A stretch of 64,000 nt of DNA from NCBI GenBank assembly GCA_034434835.1, contig DAOTXX010000064.1:1-64000 (forward strand), given 5' to 3'. Positions 30,843 through 38,486 of this stretch are shown here, in pieces. The DNA is from JBGLNJ01 sp034434835 (GTDB lineage: Bacteria; Chloroflexota; Anaerolineae; Fen-1058). A program made the position numbers and the translations under genes. The notes under the pieces are model-generated. The model was not told the origin of the DNA and did no database searches. It saw nothing but the letters and a program-made list of their open reading frames with translations. Position 1 is the stretch's first letter; each line of letters starts with the position of its first letter.

Positions 30843-32471
30843 CTATTCGGTATAGTCCGAGTCGCGGTGGATATACACCGTGTTCTCATAAGGCTGCGGC
30901 ACGCCGTTGACGACGGGCATCGTGCTCCACAAGATGCGCAGCGTCACCTTCTTGAGGTTGACGCCGTTGGCATCGTTCTGCCAGTCTTCGATCACGAGCA
31001 CAGCGCGTCCACCGGGCAGGTCCTTGTGCCTGGATACTTCGCGGTTGATTTCCTTGAGGATCTTGCTCAACTCAGGACGGTTAGGCACATCGGTCACCTG
31101 GGAGGTATCGTACTCGCCTGCCACGAGCTGCTCGAAAGGCATCGAACGGATCGGGCCAGCTTGCTCGGGCGGGAGAAACTTGAAGCCTACTTCGTCAGGC
31201 GGCGGCGCTTTGACGCCATAAGACGGCGTGCCCATGTAGGTCAGAACCACCAACACAGCAGCGGCAACCAATCCCAATGCGAGCGCGATCCGGCGATCCT
31301 TGTACAGGCGGCTGCGATTAAAATCAACATACGGGATAATCGCCAGGAACAGGAAAATCACCGTGGGCAAGATGACGCCCATCAACGTGGGGTCGCCCAG
31401 CTTGAGCATGCCTTGAATCCATAAGAAATACCACGGCGCAGTCGTATGCAGCGGCGTGACAAGGGGGTCGGCGTGATGCTCAAGCGGCGCGTCGTAAAAG
31501 AAGATGACCGCCACAACGAGCGCTGCGATCGCCAACCCGGCCCAAAACAACTCATTAGTGAGAATATCCGGCAGGAACGGCACGCGCTTTTCGGGGGGAA
31601 CTTTGCGCGCATTGTCTTCGCCGGGTGCCTCCATGCCGGGCGGCAGGCTATGACCATGCCGGATAACTTTGTAGTAATGGACGGCGATGAACAAAACACA
31701 CAGGGCTGGCAAGAAAATGATGTGCAGCAGATAAAAGCGCAACAGGCCGTTCGGGCCGATAGTCGCTGCCCCACGCAGCAAGAGGTTGGCTTCGTTGCCG
31801 CCGACAGGCGCTTTTTCGGCCATACTCGTGCCGATCGTCACCGCCCAGAACGCAAGTTGATCCCATGGCAGCAGATAGCCGGTAAAGCTCAAGCCCAGCG
31901 TGATGATCAGCAAGACCACGCCGGTCAGCCACGTGAACTGCCTGGGCGCCTTGTAGCTGCCCGTGAGAAACGTGCGGAACATGTGCAGCGCCACAACGAT
32001 CACCATGCCCTCCGCCGCCAGCCGATGAATGTCACGCATGAGTTGGCCCAACGGCACCGCGCTGAGGATCTTGAGCATGCTCTGGTATGCGCTGTCCGGC
32101 GTCGGTGAGTAAAACACCATCAGGATGGTGCCAGTGATGGCCTCGATCAAAAAAAACAGCACACTCAAAAAGCCCAGCCGGAATGTAGGATAGAACCGGG
32201 TGACGGCCTGATGGTAAAACGTGGGCCGAATATGAAGGATAAAGCCTTCGGTGTGGGGCTTGACGCGCGGATTGGGCTTGCCGGGCGGATCGCCGCGCAA
32301 CACACTGCGCACATCGTTGATCGTGAGCCCAGCGGTGATACGGACAATCGTGTCATCAATCGTCGCGAATATGAACTTTTTAATGCCTTGTTTGCGAACC
32401 TCTTCGATGCGAGTGCGGACGCGGTCAATCCTGGCGCGGAATGTTTGGGAAATACTTGAAAGAATACTCAT
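30843..32471 (-). CDS. Fused cytochrome b (b6 plus subunit IV type) of the quinol oxidising complex
   Basis: The 542-aa protein joins the cytochrome b6-like four-helix part and the subunit IV part in one chain. The b-heme ligands are in IHRLAAEGMVIVVALHMF and HIIFLPALCVLFIAVHYYK, with the expected 13 to 14 residue spacing. In the Qo region the usual PEWY reads APWY (TTAPWYFLW), which departs from the ubiquinol type and is consistent with menaquinone use (inference). The C-terminal 100 residues (from about 430) are soluble and lack a known motif. It is the second gene of the Rieske-b-c-c operon. Confidence 0.92.
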   Translation of the reverse strand: MSILSSISQTFRARIDRVRTRIEEVRKQGIKKFIFATIDDTIVRITAGLTINDVRSVLRGDPPGKPNPRVKPHTEGFILHIRPTFYHQAVTRFYPTFRLGFLSVLFFLIEAITGTILMVFYSPTPDSAYQSMLKILSAVPLGQLMRDIHRLAAEGMVIVVALHMFRTFLTGSYKAPRQFTWLTGVVLLIITLGLSFTGYLLPWDQLAFWAVTIGTSMAEKAPVGGNEANLLLRGAATIGPNGLLRFYLLHIIFLPALCVLFIAVHYYKVIRHGHSLPPGMEAPGEDNARKVPPEKRVPFLPDILTNELFWAGLAIAALVVAVIFFYDAPLEHHADPLVTPLHTTAPWYFLWIQGMLKLGDPTLMGVILPTVIFLFLAIIPYVDFNRSRLYKDRRIALALGLVAAAVLVVLTYMGTPSYGVKAPPPDEVGFKFLPPEQAGPIRSMPFEQLVAGEYDTSQVTDVPNRPELSKILKEINREVSRHKDLPGGRAVLVIEDWQNDANGVNLKKVTLRILWSTMPVVNGVPQPYENTVYIHRDSDYTE

Positions 32472-32541
32472 TCCTTGGCTCTCCTCAGATCAGTTGCACA
32501 TTAATCAGTCAATCGGCTTTCGGACAACCCGGCGCCGACCG

Positions 32542-33081
32542 CTAGGCGCGCCTCTTGCCATCAATCTTTTTACCCGTGTCAATAACCAGCGTGGAGCTGG
32601 GATCGGTCACCTTGACTGGCCCACCATTGGCACCGGTCTGCGCGATGACCTGGCCGCTGGCATCTTGCACCTGGACGGCAAACCTATCCAGGCTGCGCGG
32701 CGCAGGGCCTTCGATGTACGTGCCGTCGAGCTGGAACTTGGAGCCGTGGCAGGGGCACTCGAAGCGGCCGTTGATCGTAGACCAGGCGTAGAGGCAACCC
32801 AGATGCGTGCAGACTTTATAGAGTGCGTACACTCCTTCTTTGGTATTGGACAACCAGAAACGGCCTTCGTTGTTGGCGACCGGTCCACTATCTGGTTGTG
32901 GCAACGAGGAAGCAGGAACACTGAACGTGCCGCCGAACTCGCCCGCCTTGAAGCGCGGCAAAGCAAAAAGAAAGATCGCCCCACCCAATTCGGCCATAAA
33001 AAGCGCCATCGCGGCGCCCCACACATAGTTGAGGAATTCTCGACGGGTCACTCCCTTGGCTGCAGCGACCGTCTCGGCCAT
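32542..33081 (-). CDS. Rieske [2Fe-2S] protein
   Basis: The 179-aa protein carries the Rieske cluster motifs CTHLGC and CPCHGS (about residues 87-92 and 106-111), where two Cys and two His bind the iron-sulfur cluster. The N-terminus (VTRREFLNYVWGAAMALFMAELGGAIFLF) is a membrane anchor with a Tat-like arginine pair. It accepts an electron from quinol and hands it to cytochrome c. It is first in the operon, 70 bp upstream of cytochrome b. AAGGAGGTG lies 6 bp before its ATG, and a promoter with a palindrome is directly upstream. Confidence 0.95.
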   Translation of the reverse strand: MAETVAAAKGVTRREFLNYVWGAAMALFMAELGGAIFLFALPRFKAGEFGGTFSVPASSLPQPDSGPVANNEGRFWLSNTKEGVYALYKVCTHLGCLYAWSTINGRFECPCHGSKFQLDGTYIEGPAPRSLDRFAVQVQDASGQVIAQTGANGGPVKVTDPSSTLVIDTGKKIDGKRRA

Positions 33082-33125
33082 AAAGACACCTCCTTCAAAA
33101 TTGGCTGCGATAAAGAACGCGCGGG

Positions 33126-33174
33126 ATTATAGCACTAAATTTTTCAGACCACAAGTGCAATAATTAACGCACTT
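33126..33174 (-). promoter_or_regulatory. Promoter of the Rieske-cytochrome operon with upstream palindrome
   Basis: TATAAT (33126-33131, minus) and TTGTGG (33149-33154) are 17 bp apart. Just upstream, 33153-33174 is AAGTGCAATAATTAACGCAC and two further Ts, a 22-bp palindrome with 9 of 11 pairs matching. Its place over the edge of the -35 box suits an activator or repressor site. The binding protein is unknown. Confidence 0.65.
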
Positions 33175-33386
33175 GCGTCGCCAAGAACTTGTTTGAATCC
33201 AGAACCACTCGTCAAGCGAGCCATGAGCTGAAAGCCGATCAAGAATATTATTGGGAAAGCAGAAGAAAGGCCGCGACGATCAGGCCCGTGAGCATCAGAC
33301 CCGAAGGTTACTTGGAATCCTTCGGGTCTGATGCCTGAATTCAGGACACCCCGCTTGTGCTCACAGGATGAGTTGAGTGTTTTGCA
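33175..33386. other. Gene-free stretch with a long hairpin
   Basis: It holds CATCAGACCCGAAGG (about 33294-33308) and CCTTCGGGTCTGATG (about 33319-33334), a perfect 15-bp stem with an 11-base loop. It probably ends transcription of the DUF4097 gene (minus), but no T tract follows. I see no gene here. Confidence 0.65.
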
Positions 33387-34229
33387 TTATTGGCTCTGGC
33401 GAAATTCGATGCCACCATTGCTAGAGTGCAGCTCAATCGAGATCGTCGGGTTGCCGCCGACCGTTCCCCGCATTTCCGAGTCACGTGACCCGCCGGTGCG
33501 AGTCACCGGGAACTCGCTGGTGATTCGGCCGTTGCTTGTTTCCGCGTCGAACGTGAAGCTGGCGCCAGACGGCAAGGTGAGCGTGATGCGTCCATTCGAG
33601 GTGCGGAATGAGTGGTCGCCTGCAGCCAGCGAGCCTCCGAACTCCAAAGCCCCATTGGAGGTACGAGCGTTGACGATCGCACTTGCAGCTTTGATCTCGA
33701 TGTTGCCATTGCTCGTATCCAGCTTGAGGTGGCCTGTGCTGCCGTCCACTTCAATCCTGCCATTTGACGTGTTCGCGGTCACATCGCTCGTCGGGCCGGT
33801 TACCACAATCTTGCCGTTACTTGATCGCAATTCCAGGCTCGCCCCTTTGGGCACCTTGACGCTAGCAGAAGCGCCCGAGTTGCCGAACGTTGCTCTTTGG
33901 CTGGGCCGCCGCGCGGTGACGCGGATCGTGCTGCCCTCTTGTGTCATCGAGACCTGGATATCTCTCAGGTCTTCTTGAGCAGCCGCCTGGCTGTTGCCCG
34001 AGCCACGTTTGGTCACACTGGCCTGGACAGTGCTTCCCGAATCCGTTGTGATCTGAATCGTGCCATTGAACACTTCAACGACGACGCGTGGCGCTGTGGT
34101 GACCTCAAACGACTGCGTGATCGTTTCCTCAGTCGTAAAGAGATTGACACCCGTGATAGTGTTACAACCCAACGAGGCTGCGATCAACGCGATCAAAACA
34201 ACGATAAAGGATTGGCGTGTGTTCAACAT
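33387..34229 (-). CDS. DUF4097 family lipoprotein
   Basis: I start at the ATG at 34229 (280 aa), 7 bp after GGAG. The N-terminus (SFIVVLIALIAASLGC) ends in a lipobox, ASLGC, so it should be anchored by Cys at the outer face of the membrane. The rest is a repeated SNGxI beta pattern (TSNGRIEVDG, TSNGNIEIK, TSNGALEFGG, TSNGRITLTL), typical of DUF4097 beta-helix-like proteins. These are common near ECF sigma factors and anti-sigma genes. It is last in the sigma/anti-sigma/bactofilin unit. Function is unknown. Confidence 0.85.
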   Translation of the reverse strand: MLNTRQSFIVVLIALIAASLGCNTITGVNLFTTEETITQSFEVTTAPRVVVEVFNGTIQITTDSGSTVQASVTKRGSGNSQAAAQEDLRDIQVSMTQEGSTIRVTARRPSQRATFGNSGASASVKVPKGASLELRSSNGKIVVTGPTSDVTANTSNGRIEVDGSTGHLKLDTSNGNIEIKAASAIVNARTSNGALEFGGSLAAGDHSFRTSNGRITLTLPSGASFTFDAETSNGRITSEFPVTRTGGSRDSEMRGTVGGNPTISIELHSSNGGIEFRQSQ

Positions 34230-34245
34230 CTGTATTCTCCAGGTC

Positions 34246-34279
34246 AAACCTCCCACAGGGCTTGCCCTGCAGGAGGTTT
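34246..34279 (-). terminator. Hairpin between bactofilin-like and DUF4097 genes
   Basis: AAACCTCC and GGAGGTTT close a stem with CAGGG and CCCTG inside. It may reduce reading into the DUF4097 gene. A relative lies at 36974-37011. Confidence 0.55.
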
Positions 34280-34290
34280 CCGACGAATTT

Positions 34291-35667
34291 CTACAGTTCG
34301 CCCACCGGCTTGTCGAGCGGCGAAGTTGTGGGAGGTGATTCGCCTGGCGGAGTCGAGTCAGCCACAGGTACAGCAGGCTCTGGCGCTGCAGGCTGTGGAG
34401 GCTCTGGCGCTGTTGGTGCCGGTGGTGCAGGCGGCACGCCTGGCGCGACGGGCGCAGCCGGAGCTGATCCCCCCGATGCGGGCGGCACGTGATTCGGTAT
34501 GTACTCGCGCGTGCCAAAGCGCGTCAACACGACAGCCCCCAATCCAAGTGGCGCAAGCACAGCAAAGAGCACCCAGCCCAAGAGGCCGATGAGGCCGAGG
34601 CCGCAGAGCCACCAGAACTCACCCAATGAGCCTAGCGATGAAAGCCCTAGCCACAGCACAGTGATCATCGCCGTGCCCGCCGCCGCGCAAGTTGCTGGCG
34701 TGGCATAGCGCACACCCAAAGCGCCAAGCAGCCGTTCGCCAATGATCTGGCCGATTGCGATCCAGCCAACCAGCCAGGCAACCGCCAGCGCCAACCAGAT
34801 AGCTCCCAGGAACAAGAGACCGATCAATCCCAGTCCGCAAGCAACAACCAGGATCGCCGATAGGATCGTCAAAGCGATGAATACCGGGATGGCAACGATA
34901 TAGACCAGGACCGTCAGGAGACCGACCACCCAACTGATGGCCGGGGCAATGGTAATAGTTTGCCGCACCCGTTCGATCGGATCGTGCCATAGTGCGGTGA
35001 CAAACACAGCCAAAGCCGCTAGCACAACAGCCGTGACCATCGCGCTCACAAGTTCGCCTGTAAAGCTCCAGAATCTATAGAGGCCTCTTTCGACCAGGGT
35101 CTGGGGTTGGCTGGGAACAGGTACAACAGGCGGAATGGGCACGACCGGCGCAACAGGTACACCGCTAGACTCGCCACCATGTATCTGCGCGCCCGGCTCA
35201 CGGGTGAGCGCGCCACCGACGCGAACCAGTTGCCCATCCACCACAGCGGACGAGCGCAATCGCACGTCGCCACCGATCAGCACCAGGTCACCCTGCACGC
35301 GGCCTGCGATGTCGGCACTGCCGCCGAACAGGACCACGTTGCCGTCCACGCGGGTATCGGTTTGCAACGTCGCCACACCTCCAAATACGACCAGGTCACC
35401 GCGCAGTCGTTCGCCGGGGCGCAGTGTGTAGCTTCCGCCAAAGATAACCTTGCCTTCTTCGTCGCCAATTTCAAAGCCCGGCTGGCTTTCGGTGGTCGGT
35501 GCAGGAGTCGGTTGCGTCACGGGAGCCGGTGTCGGCAGCGGCGATGTGACGGTTGCTTCTGGTGTGGCCTGAGGCTGCATGTTGCGCCCCGGCCCGGCCG
35601 CCATCACCGGTAGCGCCATCATCGCCGTCAAAACAAGAAGCATCAATATCAACCCTGTTTTCTTCAT
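34291..35667 (-). CDS. Bactofilin-like polymer domain with polytopic membrane part
   Basis: The 458-aa product has a signal peptide (MKKTGLILMLLVLTAMMALPVMA), a Pro/Thr-rich linker and a bactofilin-like right-handed beta helix with repeated G-D-[LV]-V-x-x-G-G turns (GDLVVFGG, GNVVLFGG, GDLVLIGGD, about residues 85-150). The following 200 residues hold about five membrane helices. The C-terminus is Pro/Ala-rich. Exported bactofilin domains may form a surface layer or sense envelope tension. It is in the same unit as the ECF sigma and anti-sigma genes, 61 bp after the anti-sigma gene. Confidence 0.75.
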   Translation of the reverse strand: MKKTGLILMLLVLTAMMALPVMAAGPGRNMQPQATPEATVTSPLPTPAPVTQPTPAPTTESQPGFEIGDEEGKVIFGGSYTLRPGERLRGDLVVFGGVATLQTDTRVDGNVVLFGGSADIAGRVQGDLVLIGGDVRLRSSAVVDGQLVRVGGALTREPGAQIHGGESSGVPVAPVVPIPPVVPVPSQPQTLVERGLYRFWSFTGELVSAMVTAVVLAALAVFVTALWHDPIERVRQTITIAPAISWVVGLLTVLVYIVAIPVFIALTILSAILVVACGLGLIGLLFLGAIWLALAVAWLVGWIAIGQIIGERLLGALGVRYATPATCAAAGTAMITVLWLGLSSLGSLGEFWWLCGLGLIGLLGWVLFAVLAPLGLGAVVLTRFGTREYIPNHVPPASGGSAPAAPVAPGVPPAPPAPTAPEPPQPAAPEPAVPVADSTPPGESPPTTSPLDKPVGEL

Positions 35668-35728
35668 TGCAATTCCTCCATGTCCATCTCGTATCTATAG
35701 TGACAACGTGAGTCGTCGCTACGAATCG

Positions 35729-36313
35729 TCATTGGATCACGATGAACATCGGCAACATCTCTGCACTTCGTCGCCGTGTGACATTTCTCATCACAAAAGC
35801 CCAGGCCGCCGTGACAGAGATCAACATCACGGCATAACCCGCCAAGAGTGGCCCACTCGACCTCAGGAGAGAACGACCCGCCTCGAACAGCGCACCGAGT
35901 GTGACGAGCCAGCGTGCGATCTCTGTGACGATATTGACGAACAGAGACGGCGCGCTTTCCATCAGGCTGGCAAGGCCCAACCACGCGGCGATCAATGCCG
36001 GGATCGTCAAGAGCGCCAGAGCCGCCGTCCCCGCAACCAACACGCCGACCCAGGCGATAGCCCGTTCGCGCCGGGCGCGCCGAGTCTGAAGCGCTTGATG
36101 CTGCGCCCACCGTTCGGCAAAACGATTGACAAAGCCAGGCGCTGGCGCCAAGGTGGCGGCGCTGGATAGAACGCGATCCACTTGCTGAAACGCAACCCAT
36201 CGAGTATGGCACTCGACGCAGACCGCCAGGTGTGCCTCCAGTTCTGTGCGTTCTTGCGCTGTCAGCCGCCCGTCTAGCATCAACGACATCCGCTCGCCAT
36301 AGTCGTGTGTCAT
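35729..36313 (-). CDS. Anti-sigma factor with zinc-binding domain
   Basis: The 194-aa protein has an HxxxCxxC anti-sigma zinc motif, HLAVCVECH (about residues 28-36), that would hold the sigma factor. About residues 85-185 contain three or four membrane segments, so it is membrane-bound, and the signal is likely sensed in or across the membrane. It begins 4 bp after the sigma gene, the usual order for such pairs. The cue and the way it releases the sigma factor are not readable. Confidence 0.88.
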   Translation of the reverse strand: MTHDYGERMSLMLDGRLTAQERTELEAHLAVCVECHTRWVAFQQVDRVLSSAATLAPAPGFVNRFAERWAQHQALQTRRARRERAIAWVGVLVAGTAALALLTIPALIAAWLGLASLMESAPSLFVNIVTEIARWLVTLGALFEAGRSLLRSSGPLLAGYAVMLISVTAAWAFVMRNVTRRRSAEMLPMFIVIQ

Positions 36314-36317
36314 CGCT

Positions 36318-36893
36318 TCACCTCACCAAGTGGTTCGCCGCCATCTGAAATCGTACGGCCCGATCCGCCAACATCGTTCGCGCGCGAAACAGCCTGGACT
36401 TGACTGCGCTCACCGTGCTGTGCATCGCTTCCGCGATCTCTTCGTAGGACAAATCGTACCAGTAACGCAGCACAACCGGCAGCCGGTAATCCGGCGGGAG
36501 TGTCGCGAGCATCTTGCGCACGGTCGTTTCCTTTTCTTCCTGCAACATCGTGTCCTCCGGGCCAAATTCGAGAGTGACCAGCGACTCGGCGGGTGCTTCT
36601 TCGTCTTCAATCGAGAGCCACGTCAACCGCCTGCGCCGCAACAAGTCAATGCAATAGTGTGATGCGATGGAAAGCAGCCACGAACTGAACTTGCGTCCCG
36701 GCTGGTAGGTCGAAAATTGAGTGTACGCGCGCAAAAATGTCTCCTGGGCGGCTTCTTCGGCTTCGGCGCTATCCCCCAACATTCGATAGGCTAGGTTGTA
36801 GACCGGTTTCTGATATGCTTCGACCAGGCGGGTAAACGCTGCCGTATTGCCACGCCGGGCTGCCGCCAGGTCAGCGGTTTCGTTGTCGTACAA
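36318..36893 (-). CDS. ECF-family RNA polymerase sigma factor
   Basis: The 191-aa protein has region 2 (FTRLVEAYQKPVYNLAYRMLG ... EEAAQETFLRAY) and region 4 (LPPDYRLPVVLRYWYDLSYEEIAEAMHSTVSAVKSRLFRAR) of ECF sigma factors, which direct RNA polymerase to stress promoters. Length is normal. The gene begins an operon with its anti-sigma factor. A TATAAT near 36945 (minus) could be its promoter, but no -35 box is convincing; autoregulation by its own promoter is possible but not shown. Confidence 0.93.
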   Translation of the reverse strand: MYDNETADLAAARRGNTAAFTRLVEAYQKPVYNLAYRMLGDSAEAEEAAQETFLRAYTQFSTYQPGRKFSSWLLSIASHYCIDLLRRRRLTWLSIEDEEAPAESLVTLEFGPEDTMLQEEKETTVRKMLATLPPDYRLPVVLRYWYDLSYEEIAEAMHSTVSAVKSRLFRARTMLADRAVRFQMAANHLVR

Positions 36894-36973
36894 AGGTGCG
36901 CTCCTGGGCCTTGCGGGCCGCTTTCACAGATTACTACGGATTATAGCGCAAAAAGTTGCGTCGCCACATCATC

Positions 36974-37011
36974 CAAGCCTCCCGCAGGTTCATGCAACCT
37001 GTGGAGGCTTG
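36974..37011. terminator. Palindromic hairpin upstream of the sigma gene
   Basis: CAAGCCTCCCGCAGGTT and AACCTGTGGAGGCTTG pair with one mismatch around a CATG loop. It shares CCTCCCRCAGG with the hairpin at 34246-34279. Confidence 0.6.
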
Positions 37012-37021
37012 AGCTGGAGGC

Positions 37022-37048
37022 AAAAAAAGCCCGGCGCAAGGCCGGGCC
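37022..37048 (-). terminator. lexA terminator
   Basis: On the minus strand GCCCGGC-CTTGC-GCCGGGC is followed by seven Ts. It lies just past the lexA stop at 37068. Confidence 0.9.
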
Positions 37049-37067
37049 TGGGAACGATGAGGCAATC

Positions 37068-37760
37068 TCACGTAAGCTGCCGCAACACTGCGACGACTTT
37101 GCCCTGGATCTCGACATTGGCCGGGTCAACATAGATGGGTTTCATCGTCGGATTGGCCGGTTGCAGTCGGACGCGCGGCTTGGCACCTCGAGGTCTTTCG
37201 TAATAAAAATGCTTGAGAGTCGTTTCCTCTCGGTCTTTGAGCCACACGGCCACCATCTCGCCGTTGTGAGCTTCCTTCTGATATTTCATCACCACAATGT
37301 CACCATCATTGATGAGCGCATCTATCATCGAATTGCCGCGCACCTCCAGCGCATACAAGTCTTCTTGCTCGCGGACGATGTCGCGCGTCAACTCGATCGC
37401 GCGGTCGCCCATCGGTGAAAAGTTGCTGCCCGGGATCGGGATCGGTTGACCGGCCGCGATCACACCGAGCACTGGCACCTGGAATTGGCTTGCGGCTTCT
37501 TGAACCGGGCCGATCCTCTGCAAGGGCATCGTGAACGGGTTGCCGTTGACGTCTTTGAGCAAGCGGATGCCGCGCGAAATCTCTTTGTCGCGCGCAATGT
37601 ACCCCATGCGCTCCAACACGTTGAGGTTATAGGCGACGACCGAAGTGGACGAGATGCCGCCCCCCTCCAAAATCTCGCGGACGCTGGGGGGATACGAGTG
37701 CCGACGGATGAACCGGGTAATGTACTCGATGATTGCACGCTGCTTGGCAGATAGAGCCAT
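37068..37760 (-). CDS. lexA: LexA repressor
   Basis: The 230-aa protein represses SOS genes and cuts itself when RecA is active. I start at the ATG at 37760, preceded by AGGAGGTCACC. The N-terminal winged helix reads LSAKQRAIIEYITRFIRR and SYPPSVREILEGGGISSTSVVAYNLNVLE. The autocleavage segment is GVIAAGQPI, with cleavage between the two alanines, and the catalytic Ser is in RGNSMIDALINDGD with Lys in VAVWLKDREE or nearby. Its own promoter has a GAAC-N4-GTTC box. Confidence 0.97.
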   Translation of the reverse strand: MALSAKQRAIIEYITRFIRRHSYPPSVREILEGGGISSTSVVAYNLNVLERMGYIARDKEISRGIRLLKDVNGNPFTMPLQRIGPVQEAASQFQVPVLGVIAAGQPIPIPGSNFSPMGDRAIELTRDIVREQEDLYALEVRGNSMIDALINDGDIVVMKYQKEAHNGEMVAVWLKDREETTLKHFYYERPRGAKPRVRLQPANPTMKPIYVDPANVEIQGKVVAVLRQLT

Positions 37761-37814
37761 GGTGACCTCCTGATTTCCCAAAGAAAATCCCAAACGGTTT
37801 CCCAAGTTGGTCTT

Positions 37815-37843
37815 ATTGTATCAGAACATCAGTTCTGTGTCAA
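37815..37843 (-). promoter_or_regulatory. lexA promoter with LexA box in the spacer
   Basis: On the minus strand TTGACA (37838-37843) and TACAAT (37815-37820) are 17 bp apart, and the spacer contains CAGAACTGATGTTCTG (37822-37837), a perfect GAAC-N4-GTTC palindrome. This box would block RNA polymerase directly, so lexA is self-repressed. Knowledge of this box type comes from B. subtilis-like LexA families. Confidence 0.9.
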
Positions 37844-37914
37844 GGGGCAATCTGTGTAAATCCCTAGACATTCGGGCCTGGAAGGTTGTCGGGGCCAGGG
37901 GATTACTTTCTATA

Positions 37915-37963
37915 TTGACACAGCGCGGGGTTTCGGCTATACTTCAACGAGTATTTAAGTGAA
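37915..37963 (+). promoter_or_regulatory. Consensus promoter and possible operator of the ArsR-family gene
   Basis: TTGACA (37915-37920) and TATACT (37938-37943) with a 17-bp spacer. Downstream of the -10 is TCAACGAGTATTTAAGTGAA (37944-37963), an AT-rich imperfect inverted repeat like CadC/ArsR operators. Repression by the encoded metal sensor at this site is likely but not shown. Confidence 0.75.
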
Positions 37964-37975
37964 ATCAGGAGGCTT

Positions 37976-38356
37976 ATGCCCACGCGGAAACAGGCCGTGT
38001 TGAGCGGCGAGGTGTGCGAAATCTTTTGCTTCGACGAAAAGCTGGTGGCGCAAATCAAGGAGCAGGTCACCGCCGTCGAGGGGCTTTCGCGTGTGTTTCG
38101 AGTGCTCGGCGACGAGACGCGCGCCCGGATCGTTTACGCACTGGCGCAGGCTGAACGATTGTGCGTGTGCGACATTGCGCAGATCGTCGGCTTATCACTA
38201 CCAGCCGTCTCGCATCACCTGCGGGTGCTCCGCAAGCAAAATATGGCTCGCGCTTCCAAAGAGGGCAAGATGGTCTTTTACTCGCTGGCGGATGATCACG
38301 TTGCGGCGCTCATCAGGCAAGGCGCGGAACATGCCAGCGAGATCAAGCATAGATAA
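37976..38356 (+). CDS. ArsR/SmtB-family metal sensor (CadC type)
   Basis: The 126-aa winged-helix repressor has a Cys-rich N-terminus (CEIFCF, near residues 14-19) and LCVCDIAQIVGL (near residues 61-72), the Cys pair that with N-terminal Cys forms the Cd/Pb/Zn site of CadC-type sensors. The recognition helix follows (SLPAVSHHLRVLRKQNMA). It would leave DNA when metal binds and so switch on the P-type ATPase gene 130 bp downstream. AGGAGG lies 4 bp before the ATG. Confidence 0.9.
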   Translation: MPTRKQAVLSGEVCEIFCFDEKLVAQIKEQVTAVEGLSRVFRVLGDETRARIVYALAQAERLCVCDIAQIVGLSLPAVSHHLRVLRKQNMARASKEGKMVFYSLADDHVAALIRQGAEHASEIKHR

Positions 38357-38458
38357 GAGCCTGTCCGAAAACTAGCGGGTCAGGCTCCCATGCCCGACAC
38401 CTGCCGCCGTCAGGGGGTTCGGCGGCGTGGGAGCCGCCTGTGCTGGGTTTTCGGATAG
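38357..38458. repeat. Palindromic repeat (TTTTCGGACAGGCTC family)
   Basis: GAGCCTGTCCGAAAACT at the left end is inverted as GTTTTCGGATAG at the right, and inside GGCTCCCATGCC pairs with GGCGTGGGAGCC. Shorter relatives lie at 8562-8580 and 63258-63300. It fills most of the gap between the ArsR gene and the ATPase gene. Confidence 0.75.
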
Positions 38459-38486
38459 ATTCCAAGTCTATCGGTAAAGGCGAAAG

